From contig NZ_CP030050.1 of NCBI RefSeq assembly GCF_015291705.1, forward strand, positions 1,054,001-1,118,000: DNA of 64,000 bases, written 5' to 3'. The notes under the pieces were generated by a model that was not told where the DNA came from, did not search any database, and was given only the letters and a program-made list of their open reading frames with translations. The position numbers were made by a program, and so were the translations under genes. The stretch is from Bradyrhizobium arachidis. Lineage in GTDB: Bacteria; Pseudomonadota; Alphaproteobacteria; Rhizobiales; Xanthobacteraceae. Of the stretch, positions 35,508-43,856 are shown in pieces (the stretch's first letter is position 1; every line of letters begins with the position of its first letter).

Positions 35508-35532
35508 GGAACCATCCAATAGAGGGGGAGTT
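35508..35532 (+). promoter_or_regulatory. probable EcfG-type promoter (AGTT variant) of the DUF3618 operon
   Basis: GGAAC (35,508-35,512), 16 bases, AGTT (35,529-35,532), 38 bases before ATG 35,571. One mismatch, in the least conserved -10 base. Confidence 0.5.
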
Positions 35533-35570
35533 CGTCCTCGAAGCACAATCCAAGAAGACAAGAGGATGAG

Positions 35571-36533
35571 ATGACGCGATCGGTGGAGGAGCTACGACAG
35601 GAGTCCGAGCGTAACCGGGCGGAATTGGCGGCCACGGTCGAACGTCTCAAGCAGGGGATATCGGACACAACGCGAGATCTGCGTCACATGGTCTCGCCTC
35701 AACACGTTAAATCGGAAATGTCGGGCTACGTGAGCGACAAAGCCCAAGGCTGGGTCGAGGGGCTCAAACAGCAGGCGATGGATAACCCGATGCGCGCGGT
35801 CGCTGCCGGTACCGCGATAGCTGTGCCGCTGCTGCGACTGGCGAAAGGGGTTCCTCTGCCGCTTCTCATGATTGCTGCAGGCCTCGCTCTTACCTCCAAG
35901 ACCGTGCGCGACCGGGCTGCTGGAGCGGTATCGCCCGTCATGGATGGTGCCGGTCGGGTCATCGACCAGACTGTCGACAGAGTTCAGGAAGCGAGAAGTG
36001 GGGCCCAGGCGAAAATCTCCGAGTCGCAAGGACGCGCCGCTGGCGCGGTCAACGAAGCGATAGATTCCGCCAAGGCAGCGGCCCAAGACCTCAAGGTCCG
36101 AGCAACGGAGGCCGCAGGGACGATCGGTGACAAGATCACGGATGGCATGGACTCGATCAAGGATTCGGCCTCCGCCGTTCCCGAACAGTCGCGTCAGATC
36201 ATCGGTGACAACGCCGCGCTGATCGGAGGACTCGGTATCGCCATCGGGGCAATCATCGCGGCGGCCCTTCCGGAGACGAAGCTCGAAGACAGGGCGGCAG
36301 GGCCCGCGAGCGACAGCCTGAAGCGCGCTGCCGGCGAGGCCGCTCAATCGGGTTTCGAGGCAGCCAAGGATGCGACGATGTCTGCGGCCGATGCCGCGAC
36401 AAGAAGCGTGAGTGACGCCGACCTTGGGCGGCACGCGAGCCGAATGACCCGTAATTTGGCCGACAACCTCAAGGAAGCGGCCGCCGAGGTTGTTGACGCA
36501 GCATTCAGCCCTCCCCCAAAATCGAGCACATGA
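35571..36533 (+). CDS. DUF3618 membrane protein
   Basis: The N-terminal 45 residues (SVEELRQESERNRAELAATV and TTRDLRHMVSP) are the DUF3618 signature. Two hydrophobic segments (AVAAGTAIAVPLLRLA, LPLLMIAAGLAL) and a later GLGIAIGAIIAAALPET flank long Ala-rich amphipathic helices like LEA or apolipoprotein repeats. 320 residues. First gene of a four-gene envelope-stress operon. Confidence 0.85.
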   Translation: MTRSVEELRQESERNRAELAATVERLKQGISDTTRDLRHMVSPQHVKSEMSGYVSDKAQGWVEGLKQQAMDNPMRAVAAGTAIAVPLLRLAKGVPLPLLMIAAGLALTSKTVRDRAAGAVSPVMDGAGRVIDQTVDRVQEARSGAQAKISESQGRAAGAVNEAIDSAKAAAQDLKVRATEAAGTIGDKITDGMDSIKDSASAVPEQSRQIIGDNAALIGGLGIAIGAIIAAALPETKLEDRAAGPASDSLKRAAGEAAQSGFEAAKDATMSAADAATRSVSDADLGRHASRMTRNLADNLKEAAAEVVDAAFSPPPKSST

Positions 36534-36543
36534 GAGACACAGC

Positions 36544-37200
36544 ATGAGCGATTCAGATGTGGTCAAGCCGACCGACTTCAACAAAGGCAAGAGCAGCTCC
36601 TCCACCGGTCTGAAGGACCAGATCGGCGATGCAGGGGGCGAGATGAAGCAGCGCGCCGGAGAGGCCCTGCAGGCATCGGCGGACATGGCTCGGGACAAGT
36701 TCGGCGAAGCCGCCGATGCAGCCAAGAATGTCGCGAGCGGCACCGTCGACCAGATTCAGGAACGGGCACGGGAGCAGCAACAGACCGGTGCCGATTTCAT
36801 CGAGCGCTTGGCGGGTAACTTCCGCCAGGCTGCCGGCGCATTCGAAACCGACGTGCCATTCGCAGCACGCGGTATAAAATCGGCTGCCGACTATGTGGAA
36901 GAAGCGGCCGCGAAGGTTCGCGATGGCAGCTTTCGCGACCTCGTCGACGGTGCGACCGATTTTGCGAAGCGGCAACCAGCGGCATTTCTCGGCCTATCCG
37001 TTTTGGCTGGGTTCGCCGCCGTGCGCTTCCTGAAGGCTTCGGGCGGCTCCTCGACCTCGCAGCGGGCTAGTACGCAAACCGGCGGGGAACCTGGAGGGTT
37101 CGGGGTTCGGACGGATTACTCAAGCGAGGGCGTCGGTGGGCAGACCTCCATGGGATCCACAGATCAGCGACCGACCCCGGGTGGCGGAAGCGCATCATGA
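36544..37200 (+). CDS. Ala-rich amphipathic protein of the DUF3618 operon
   Basis: ATG 36,544 lies ten bases after the preceding stop. The 218 residues are mostly amphipathic helix (MKQRAGEALQASADMARDKF, AADYVEEAAAKVRDGSFRDL), with one hydrophobic stretch AAFLGLSVLAGFAAVRFL and a Gly/Ser-rich tail. Resembles DUF883/CsbD-like stress proteins in composition, not clearly in sequence. Overlaps the next gene by four bases. Confidence 0.75.
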   Translation: MSDSDVVKPTDFNKGKSSSSTGLKDQIGDAGGEMKQRAGEALQASADMARDKFGEAADAAKNVASGTVDQIQERAREQQQTGADFIERLAGNFRQAAGAFETDVPFAARGIKSAADYVEEAAAKVRDGSFRDLVDGATDFAKRQPAAFLGLSVLAGFAAVRFLKASGGSSTSQRASTQTGGEPGGFGVRTDYSSEGVGGQTSMGSTDQRPTPGGGSAS

Positions 37201-37613
37201 GCATCAAGCACGATATCGAAACTGGGAAAAGCGATCTTCACAATATCTCGGGCCTTGTCGGCGACGCTATGGCTCAGGTCGCGAAGCTTTTCCAGAATGA
37301 GGTCGATCTGGCGAAAGCCGAACTTGCCGAAAAGGTACAAAAGCTCGGCGGAGCGTTGGGACTTCTGGTCGGCGGCGCGGTTCTCGTCATCCCCGCCATC
37401 GTGATGGCGCTGTTCGCGCTGTCATCAGCGTTGATCAGCGCAGGGTGGTCGTCAGCATTGGCTTACCTCACATCGGCGATCGCCGCCGCCGCCATTTCTG
37501 GCACTTTGTTTGCCGTGGGCATCAAGCGGTTGGACGCACGAACCCTCACCCCGCGGGAAACAATCCGGCAGCTTGAAAAGGACAAAGATACTGTGAAGGG
37601 AATGGTGCGATGA
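37197..37613 (+). CDS. phage-holin-like (DUF1469-type) membrane protein
   Basis: Starts on an ATGA overlap. The 138 residues show GLVGDAMAQVAKLFQNEVDL and AKAELAEKVQKLGG, then two membrane helices (VLVIPAIVMALFALSSALI and AIAAAAISGTLFAVG) and a charged tail (RETIRQLEKDKDTVK). This is the holin-3-6/DUF1469 fold often found with DUF3618 proteins in alphaproteobacteria. It is not evidence of a prophage. Confidence 0.85.
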   Translation: MSIKHDIETGKSDLHNISGLVGDAMAQVAKLFQNEVDLAKAELAEKVQKLGGALGLLVGGAVLVIPAIVMALFALSSALISAGWSSALAYLTSAIAAAAISGTLFAVGIKRLDARTLTPRETIRQLEKDKDTVKGMVR

Positions 37614-38329
37614 GCAGTGCGCAAACCGGTTTTTTTGATAGTCTACTCGCTGCGGCCAAAGAGAACCCGCTTTCCGCCGCGCTAATCGGGGGCGGAGCAC
37701 TTTGGCTGCTTGTCGGCGATGACAAACTGAAGGGCGCCGCCAACGTCGCGTCTGGTGTAGTCGATAGCGGTGCCAGCAATTTGAAGGCTGCAGCCTCGGG
37801 ATTGCAGCGGACCGCGGCGCCGCCGACCGCACCTGAGATGGATCATGAAGCGGGCAGCGTGGCCGGGGATTCAAGCGATGCCGTGCAAACGGCAACCGCC
37901 TCGGTGTCTGAAGCAGTAGACAAGGTCCGCGACCGGTTTGACGAGGGCGTCGCTTACGCCCGTGAACAGTTTGCTAAGATGGGCAATCCTCTGCCGGCTG
38001 GAGATACGTTGACCAAAGCGCAGTCTTCGCTCGGCGAACTGATGGAGCGCCAGCCGCTGATAATAGGCGCCATCGGTTTGGCGGTCGGCGCTGCACTCGC
38101 AGGCGCGTTTAGAACGACCCAGATCGAAGACAACTATATCGGCGGGGTCAGCGACCAGGTGAAGGACGACCTGAGCAGCCGCGGTACCGCTGTATCGAAA
38201 GCGCTACGCGAAGCTGCTGATACGATCGCAGCCGAAGCGAGTGACATCGGAGCCGAAGCGGTCGATCGCATGAAGCAGGCGGGAACTGATGCCGCTCACG
38301 CTGCTAAGGAAAAGGCCAAGCAGTTGTGA
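37610..38329 (+). CDS. last gene of the DUF3618 operon, Ala-rich membrane protein
   Basis: Four-base overlap with the holin-like gene. The 239 residues have FFDSLLAAAKENPLSAALIG and GGALWLLVGD at the start, a second pair of hydrophobic segments (ERQPLIIGAIGLAVGAALAG), and amphipathic Ala-rich helices before a Lys-rich end. The order of short helix, 'ENPL-ALIG' and repeats is typical of the companions of DUF3618. Confidence 0.8.
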   Translation: MSSAQTGFFDSLLAAAKENPLSAALIGGGALWLLVGDDKLKGAANVASGVVDSGASNLKAAASGLQRTAAPPTAPEMDHEAGSVAGDSSDAVQTATASVSEAVDKVRDRFDEGVAYAREQFAKMGNPLPAGDTLTKAQSSLGELMERQPLIIGAIGLAVGAALAGAFRTTQIEDNYIGGVSDQVKDDLSSRGTAVSKALREAADTIAAEASDIGAEAVDRMKQAGTDAAHAAKEKAKQL

Positions 38330-38386
38330 GGGACGGGCCGGTGGGCCTTCTCACGCGCTACTGCCCGTCGGAGTTTGGAGTTGAAC

Positions 38387-38512
38387 ATGAGCCGCGGAAT
38401 GCCATGGATGATCGCTTTAGGCATGCTCGCGATTGATTGGCGACGCGAACTTATTGGAACGTTGCCACGTTCAAGCTGGGATGGCTGGGAAGTTTCCTGG
38501 GAATGCCTTTAG
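38387..38512 (+). pseudogene. remnant of a yidB-like gene start
   Basis: MSRGMPWMIALGMLAI matches the first residues of the YidB-like gene at 42,729 (MSRGMPSMTALLGMLAI), also at DNA level over about 60 bases, then diverges and stops at 38,512. Confidence 0.55.
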
Positions 38513-38526
38513 GGAAGGAGCCGCAA

Positions 38527-38715
38527 ATGGGTGAAGAACGAAAATCATCAAAAGCGGGGGATCGGGCCGCTGAGGGCTTGCGCGAAGCCGCTTCCAAGGA
38601 AGAAACGAAAAACGAGAGCAAGATGGGGCACGATCTAGCCAAGGGCGCTGATCGGTTCGAAGAACGCTCTAAAAGCTCGGATGGAAAAAGCGCAGAAGAG
38701 AAACAAAAAGGGTAG
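38527..38715 (+). CDS. 62-residue hydrophilic Lys/Glu-rich protein
   Basis: ATG 38,527 follows GGGAAGGAG. The product (MGEERKSSKAGDRAAEGLRE, AASKEETKNESKMGHDLAKG) is almost wholly charged and probably disordered, resembling small desiccation-type stress proteins. No family. The 265 bases after it hold no gene. Confidence 0.55.
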   Translation: MGEERKSSKAGDRAAEGLREAASKEETKNESKMGHDLAKGADRFEERSKSSDGKSAEEKQKG

Positions 38716-38980
38716 ATCCAAGCAGAAGACCCGTCGTCGCGACTTCCTAACAGAGGCCTCCACAATGACTGGAGGAATGCGCACGAACGATAGGTCTGCC
38801 CACCCAAGGAAGGTGTTCGCGCGAGAAACGCGGTTAGACACCTCCGCGGGGTTGGTAGTCCGCGACTGTCGATTGCCTCGCCAGTCCAAGCGTACCGCAG
38901 CTACCTGCTTGCGGCCGTATCGCTCCGGCCCACCGAACGCGTTTCGATTCGGCTGTTGGGTCGCCTATGCACGGGTCATT

Positions 38981-39541
38981 TTATAGAGCCGGCAAGGCGC
39001 GAAATGAGGACGGGAGCCGAACCCGCGCGGTGTCGCCGGCCGCCACCGGTCCGCTGACCCGCACCACGCCCAGCACCCCACATTTGAATGGAGGGCCCCT
39101 TTCTGCCGACGAGAGCACCTGTCGTTTGAGGCCGGGCCGAAAGCGGTCGATGAGGACACATGGCGTCCGGAGGCCGGTCAGTTCGATGATGGCCGTGGGG
39201 CCGAGCTCGATGAGCGTCCCGAGCGGCATCCGCTCGAGGTCCAGGCTCGCGGTGGTGATGTTCTCGCCGAGCTCCCCGGCTCCGACCTCGAAACCAGCCT
39301 CGGAGAGGGATGCGAAGAGCTCGAAGGAGATCAGGTGGACCTGGCGGAGGTTGGGTAGTCGGGGTCGGCGGGCCGCAAGATAGCGGTGCCGGACGAAGGG
39401 GCCAGCGTGGGCGTCGCCTTCCACGCCGTGGCCTTCCATCAGGACTATGCGGTCCTGGATCGGTTTGCTGAAGTGGTGCCCGCGATCAGCGGCAACCGCC
39501 ACCGCCTTTCCCTGGAGCGAAAGGTCGTGCGCGTGCGACAT
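38981..39541 (-). CDS. MOSC-domain protein
   Basis: ATG 39,541 overlaps the PolX stop by one base (TGATG). The 186 residues show the MOSC pattern: VEGDAHAGPFVRHR, the acidic ELGENITT strand (about 110), PLGTLIELGPTAIIELTGLR, TPCVLID with the conserved Cys, and GVLGVVRVSGPVAAGD. MOSC domains bind or transfer sulfur in molybdenum-cofactor chemistry or detoxify N-hydroxylated compounds. Co-transcribed with PolX. Confidence 0.85.
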   Translation of the reverse strand: MSHAHDLSLQGKAVAVAADRGHHFSKPIQDRIVLMEGHGVEGDAHAGPFVRHRYLAARRPRLPNLRQVHLISFELFASLSEAGFEVGAGELGENITTASLDLERMPLGTLIELGPTAIIELTGLRTPCVLIDRFRPGLKRQVLSSAERGPPFKCGVLGVVRVSGPVAAGDTARVRLPSSFRALPAL

Positions 39542-41223
39542 CAGGCGGCGCGGGCGAGCGAACGCCGCTTCTGGCGGAGGTAGCGCGTGACCTCGGGCAG
39601 CGTCATCGCGTTCAGGACCCGGTCGGCAGGGACGCCGCCCTTGCGGGCCATCACGACTCCCCAATGCATGTGGTCGAGTTCAGGGATCGAGTGCGCGTCC
39701 GGATTAATGCTCATCGTGCAACCGAACTCGAGCGCCGCCTGATGCCAGCGCCAGTCCAGGTCGAGCCGCCAGGGATGTGCGTTGATTTCGACGGCGACGT
39801 CATGCTTCGCACAGGCCCGAAGCACCTTCTCGATGTCGATCTCATAGCCCGGCCGCCGCTGGAGCTGTCGCCCGGTCATATGGCCGATGATGGTGGTGTG
39901 AGGATTGGAAACGGCCCGAAGCAGGCGCTGCGTCTGCGCCTTGCGATCCAGCTTGAAGCGCCCATGGATGCTGGCGACCACAAAATCGAAGCTCTCCAGA
40001 ACGTCGTCGTCATAGTCGAGTGACCCGTCCGCCAGGATGTCGGACTCGATACCCTTGAGGATCCGGAAGTCCTTGCCGAAGCGCTTGTTCAGTCGATCGG
40101 CTTCCCGATGCTGCTGCGCGATCGCCTCAACGGAGAGACCGCCGGCGTAGTGCGCAGACTTTGAGTGGTCCGCGACCCCGAAATACTCGTACCCGCGCTG
40201 GCGCGTCGCCTTCGCCATCCTCTCCAGGGTCTCTGTCCCATCGGAGGCATCGGTGTGGCAGTGCAGGATTCCGCGCAGGTCCTCGTCGGTGACGAGCTTC
40301 GGCAACTTGCCCTTCAGAGCCAGCTCGACCTCGCCGCGCCCCTCCCGGAGCTCGGGATCGATGAAGGGCAGACTGAGAGCGCGGTAGATATCGGCCTCCT
40401 CGCCGGCGACCAGTGTGCGGCCCTTGTGCACGCCGTCGGACTCCAACTGCATGCCCTTCTCAACGGCCAAGGCTTGGAGCTGCTCGATGTGAGCAGCGGA
40501 GCCGGTGGCGAAGAGAAGCGTAGCGCCGAAATGTTTGCGGTCGGACAGCCGAATCTGCAGTCCGTCGGCGGGTGATGGATTCGGTGCCTTGGCGGCCCCA
40601 GGAGCTTCCGCAACGATGGCGAGATCACCGACGAGCTCGCAGCCTCGGCGGAAATCGCCGGCGACCGTTACGCGCTTGAGTTCCGGGCGAGCCTTGCGGA
40701 TCGAGTCCTTCGCATGCGCGAGCAGGGCGGCGGCACGATTCAGGTGGAGGCGCCCTTCTCCGCTTTTCGCGATTGCGAGGTTCTGCAGGATCTTGGTCTG
40801 CAGCGCGGCGCCGAGTCCTTTCGCCTTCTTGATGCGATCGTCCTTGGCGGCGGCCTCCAACTCCGAGAGCGAGCCGATGCCGAGATCCTTGTATAGGCGC
40901 AGCACCTTCTCCGGACGAAGGCCGGGCACGGCGAGCATCTCGAGCACGCCCTCGGGGATCTCCTTCCGCAGCTTTTCGAGGCTGGGATGACTGCCCGTCT
41001 TATGAAGTTTGGTGATGATGTCGGCTATCGCGTCGGCGACCCCCGGAATCTCCGTAAGCCGGTCTTCGGCGACGAGGACGCCCAGGGGAACGGCAAGGGC
41101 CGCCAGGCTGTCGGCCGCTCTCGAATAAGCTTTCGCCCGGTAGGGATTGCCGCCTCGCAAGGCGGTGCGCTGCGCGTACTCTCGCAGGAGACTTGCCACA
41201 CCGCGCGCGTCGAGCGAAGGCAT
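39541..41223 (-). CDS. polX: PolX-family DNA polymerase/PHP protein, polymerase site degenerate
   Basis: The 560 residues have N-terminal helix-hairpin-helix elements (LTEIPGVADAIA, LAVPGLRPEKV), a Pol-beta-like domain with GDFRRGCELVGDLAIVAEA (189-207), and a C-terminal PHP domain with HCHTDASDG (321-329), DHS (352-354), GIESD (391-395) and GHMTGR. Canonical PolX has GD-I-D at the metal site; here position 202 is Ala. The third aspartate (vDLRvv) appears to be Gln 223. The PHP metal site looks complete, so exonuclease or phosphoesterase activity may remain without polymerisation. Confidence 0.9.
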   Translation of the reverse strand: MPSLDARGVASLLREYAQRTALRGGNPYRAKAYSRAADSLAALAVPLGVLVAEDRLTEIPGVADAIADIITKLHKTGSHPSLEKLRKEIPEGVLEMLAVPGLRPEKVLRLYKDLGIGSLSELEAAAKDDRIKKAKGLGAALQTKILQNLAIAKSGEGRLHLNRAAALLAHAKDSIRKARPELKRVTVAGDFRRGCELVGDLAIVAEAPGAAKAPNPSPADGLQIRLSDRKHFGATLLFATGSAAHIEQLQALAVEKGMQLESDGVHKGRTLVAGEEADIYRALSLPFIDPELREGRGEVELALKGKLPKLVTDEDLRGILHCHTDASDGTETLERMAKATRQRGYEYFGVADHSKSAHYAGGLSVEAIAQQHREADRLNKRFGKDFRILKGIESDILADGSLDYDDDVLESFDFVVASIHGRFKLDRKAQTQRLLRAVSNPHTTIIGHMTGRQLQRRPGYEIDIEKVLRACAKHDVAVEINAHPWRLDLDWRWHQAALEFGCTMSINPDAHSIPELDHMHWGVVMARKGGVPADRVLNAMTLPEVTRYLRQKRRSLARAA

Positions 41224-41493
41224 TCAGCCAGCCTCCCGGTCCGAGCTTTGCGGCGCCACCGGAGAGAGGCGACCGCCGGGGCGGTCGCGATCGAGAGAGC
41301 TCTCCAGCTTCCGGGCCGCGCGAAAATCCTCGAGATGCTGCGTGTTCGGGCCGTAAGCCGCCTCCTTCTTGAGGAGGTTATAGATCCGGCCGACCACAAG
41401 CTGCAGGTGCTTCATCCGGCCCTTCGGCATCGCTCGCGCCTTGCAAAGAGCCCGGACTGCGTAGGCGCGGAAGTAGTCGAATGCGTCTGACAT
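41224..41493 (-). CDS. hypothetical protein directly upstream of polX
   Basis: Its stop lies against the PolX ATG with no gap, so it is co-transcribed. The 89 residues include MSDAFDYFRAYAVRALCKAR, LQLVVGRIYNLLKKEAAYGP and HLEDFRAARKLE, predicted helical. A near-consensus stress promoter (one mismatch in GGAAC, CGTT exact, 16-base spacer) lies at 41,504-41,528 on this strand. Function unknown. Confidence 0.65.
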   Translation of the reverse strand: MSDAFDYFRAYAVRALCKARAMPKGRMKHLQLVVGRIYNLLKKEAAYGPNTQHLEDFRAARKLESSLDRDRPGGRLSPVAPQSSDREAG

Positions 41494-41629
41494 GATGTCA
41501 GTAAACGCCGGCTACCCCGCATGGTTCGATCAGCAGCCATGGGTCTCATCTCCGACGTCGGCGCGGCGACGGCTTCGCGACGCCGGCGTCCCGGCCTGAG
41601 TGCTGCGTCAATCCGAACCGTGAAAACTT

Positions 41630-41654
41630 GGAACCTCTGGGCGCAGCACATGTT
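41630..41654 (+). promoter_or_regulatory. probable EcfG-type promoter (TGTT variant)
   Basis: GGAAC (41,630-41,634), 16 bases, TGTT (41,651-41,654), 26 bases before the PepSY-like gene. Confidence 0.45.
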
Positions 41655-41680
41655 GTGCCCGGCCAATACTGGAGGACGAC

Positions 41681-42001
41681 ATGAACAAGAAACTTCTTCT
41701 GCTGCTGACGGCCGCTTCGCTTCTGACGGGTCCGTCGTTCGCGCAAAATCCGCAGGCGACCGACCGCCCAAACAACAACGCGGTCAACAGTTCCGGCCAG
41801 AACAATTCCGACAAACCGGTTTCGGGGGCCAACAGCTTCACCGAGGGCCAGGCCAAATCGAAGATCGAGCAGGCGGGTTACACCGATGTCACGGGCCTGA
41901 AGAAGGACGACAACGGCGTGTGGCGCGGCAAGGCCAGCAAGGGCGGCGCATCGACCAACGTCAGCCTTGACTTCCAGGGCAACGTCAACGCGGCGAAGTA
42001 A
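41681..42001 (+). CDS. secreted PepSY-like protein
   Basis: GGAGGA precedes the ATG. The 106 residues have a signal peptide (MNKKLLLLLTAASLLTGPS, cleavage at FAQ-N), an Asn-rich linker, and a small domain (SFTEGQAKSKIEQAGYTDVT, GVWRGKASKGG, VSLDFQGNV) like PepSY-type periplasmic domains common in rhizobia. Probably binds or inhibits a periplasmic partner. Transcribed with the YflT-like gene. Confidence 0.78.
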   Translation: MNKKLLLLLTAASLLTGPSFAQNPQATDRPNNNAVNSSGQNNSDKPVSGANSFTEGQAKSKIEQAGYTDVTGLKKDDNGVWRGKASKGGASTNVSLDFQGNVNAAK

Positions 42002-42034
42002 CCGAGCGCAGCAGCTAACACAGAAGGACTCAAA

Positions 42035-42655
42035 ATGACCGTTACGATTTCACGTCTATACGACAACTACTCCGACGCGCAGCGCGCGGTGACGAACCTC
42101 GAAGCAGCGGGTCTGCCGCATTCGGACTTGAGTATCGTCGCGAACAATTCCGACAACTGGTACAGCAGCGACAAGAAGGTTGACCGCGACCGCGATGGTG
42201 TCGACGACCGTGCCGAAGGCGCCGCCACGGGTGCCGGCGTCGGCGCGGGTCTCGGCGGCGCTGCCGGTCTGCTCGCGGGCCTCGGGCTACTGGCGATACC
42301 GGGCCTGGGCCCGGTGGTTGCGGCGGGATGGCTCGCCTCGACGGCGCTGGGCGCGGTCGCGGGCGGCGCAACGGGCGGAGTCGTCGGTGCGCTGACGCAA
42401 GCGGGCGTTTCCGAGGAGGAAGCACCTCTCTATGCCGAGGGCGTAAGGCGCGGCGGCACGATGGTTTCGGCCCGCGTTCCCGACGGCGATCGTGCGCGGT
42501 ACGAAGCGATCCTCGACCAATCCGCCGTCAATCTGCGCAACCGCACCGCGGCTTGGCAGAAGTCGGGTTGGAAGAGCTACGATCCGGCGGCGCAACCTTA
42601 CGGGGCGGACGAGGTCCGCCGCGAGCGCCAACTCTACGGTGCAGGCGTACGGTAA
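42035..42655 (+). CDS. general-stress protein 17M-like (YflT-type) membrane protein
   Basis: The N-terminal domain (TVTISRLYDNYSDAQRAVTN, LEAAGLPHSDLSIVANN) is the YflT/heat-induced-stress pattern. A Gly-zipper region (GAGVGAGLGGAAGLLAGLGL) can insert in membranes. The end repeats the first motif (EEEAPLYAEGVRRGGTMVSA). 206 residues. It precedes a strong terminator, giving a two-gene stress transcript with the PepSY-like gene. Confidence 0.85.
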   Translation: MTVTISRLYDNYSDAQRAVTNLEAAGLPHSDLSIVANNSDNWYSSDKKVDRDRDGVDDRAEGAATGAGVGAGLGGAAGLLAGLGLLAIPGLGPVVAAGWLASTALGAVAGGATGGVVGALTQAGVSEEEAPLYAEGVRRGGTMVSARVPDGDRARYEAILDQSAVNLRNRTAAWQKSGWKSYDPAAQPYGADEVRRERQLYGAGVR

Positions 42656-42664
42656 GGCCAGTCG

Positions 42665-42695
42665 GCGACCCGCCTCCAAGGCGGGTCGCTTTTTT
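42665..42695 (+). terminator. strong rho-independent terminator
   Basis: GCGACCCGCC (42,665-42,674) pairs perfectly with GGCGGGTCGC (42,680-42,689) over a 5-base loop, followed by six T. Confidence 0.92.
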
Positions 42696-42728
42696 ACACG
42701 CGACAACAATCGAATACAGGAGCGGAAA

Positions 42729-43190
42729 ATGAGCCGCGGAATGCCATCGATGACTGCCCTCTTGGGCATGCTCGCTATCGCCGGGTACCAGAATCGAGAC
42801 AAGCTGACGGAGATGTTTCGCAACGCGACCTCCGGGCAGCCGGCGGCAGGCAACAAGGACTCGCTAAGCGGCATGCTCGGCAACTTGGGCGGCCTCGGCG
42901 GCGGCGGTGGCGTGGGTTCGCTGCTCAACGGCGGGATCGGCGAACTTCTCGAGCACTTCAAACAGAACGGTCAGGGTGACGCCGCGCAGTCCTGGGTCGA
43001 TCACGGGCCGAACCGGGAGGTCACGCCGACTGAACTTAAGCAGGCGATCGGTCCGGATGTCCTGCAGAAGCTAGAACAGCAGACCGGACTGTCGCAGCAG
43101 GAGATACTTGACCGCTTGTCCCGCGAGCTGCCGACAGCCGTGGACAAATACACGCCCGACGGACGGCTTCCTTCTTCGTCGGCTGGCTAA
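42729..43190 (+). CDS. yidB: YidB-family (DUF937) protein
   Basis: The 153 residues start MSRGMPSMTALLGMLAIAGY, then a Gly-rich linker (LGNLGGLGGGGGVG), and the DUF937 core: LNGGIGELLEHFKQNGQGD, AAQSWVDHGPNREVTPTELK, QAIGPDVLQKLEQQTGLSQQ and LPTAVDKYTPDGRLP. Cytoplasmic, role unknown; repeatedly found among stress-induced rhizobial genes. Confidence 0.9.
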   Translation: MSRGMPSMTALLGMLAIAGYQNRDKLTEMFRNATSGQPAAGNKDSLSGMLGNLGGLGGGGGVGSLLNGGIGELLEHFKQNGQGDAAQSWVDHGPNREVTPTELKQAIGPDVLQKLEQQTGLSQQEILDRLSRELPTAVDKYTPDGRLPSSSAG

Positions 43191-43214
43191 CGCAACGCGC
43201 ACTTGGAGGAAAAC

Positions 43215-43478
43215 ATGGGCATCATCTGGACGATCATCATTGGTTTCATCGCAGGGGTCATCGCGAAATTCATCATGCCCGGCGATAACGAGCCGACTGG
43301 TTTCATTCTGACCACGATCCTCGGAATCGTAGGAGCGTTCGTGGCCACCTATCTCGGTCAGGCGCTCGGCTGGTATCGGCCCGGCGAAGGAGCGGGGCTA
43401 GTCGGCGCCGTTGTCGGTGCGATTATCGTACTGTTCGTTTACGGGCTGGTCGCAGGCAGAAGCCGTCGGGCTATCTAG
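43215..43478 (+). CDS. GlsB/YeaQ/YmgE-family membrane protein
   Basis: GGAGG sits before ATG 43,215. The 87 residues make three helices with the family Gly pattern (IWTIIIGFIAGVIAKFIMPG, FILTTILGIVGAFVATYLG, GLVGAVVGAIIVLFVYGL). Relatives are general-stress-induced inner-membrane proteins. Downstream of yidB with a 24-base gap, likely co-transcribed. Confidence 0.9.
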   Translation: MGIIWTIIIGFIAGVIAKFIMPGDNEPTGFILTTILGIVGAFVATYLGQALGWYRPGEGAGLVGAVVGAIIVLFVYGLVAGRSRRAI

Positions 43479-43856
43479 TTCACGGCGTGTCGCCCGTGCG
43501 TCGAAAACCCGTAAAGCGACGTGGCCCGTTTGGAAGCTGTATCCGTGAAGCGGGGCGCTATCGATAACATGATAGAGCGAGCACGTCTTCGGCCAGTACG
43601 ATTGGTGGAATCGGGGCGCGCCTGATCGAAGGCCGCGCGTCCTCGTTGCAAGGGACCGGCGCACCTCGAAGTCCTCATCGCACCTGTATGGTTTCTTCGT
43701 TCGCGCTCAAGTAGATGATCGATCATTCTCGGATTACTGTCCGGAGCTTCGATACACGCTTGCCCGAGGACGCCGAGGCTTGGCCGGTTCGGCGGGGCCA
43801 TTCGCACGGCGAAGGGCTATCCATGAGGATTCGCCGCAGCGAAAGCGCGAAGGATG
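43479..43856. other. 378 bases without a supported gene
   Basis: Lies between the YeaQ-like gene and the end of the oppositely oriented ligase pseudogene. Open frames here have poor composition and no family pattern; no repeat or terminator was recognised. Confidence 0.45.

Noticed and set aside
35592..36743. A 383-codon minus-strand open frame opposite the DUF3618 gene
   Set aside because: Both strands are open because of high GC; only the plus frame has a ribosome site, domain pattern and operon context.
37197..37613. Prophage signal from the holin-like protein
   Set aside because: The DUF1469/holin-3-6 family is a normal chromosomal companion of DUF3618, and no other phage gene is present.
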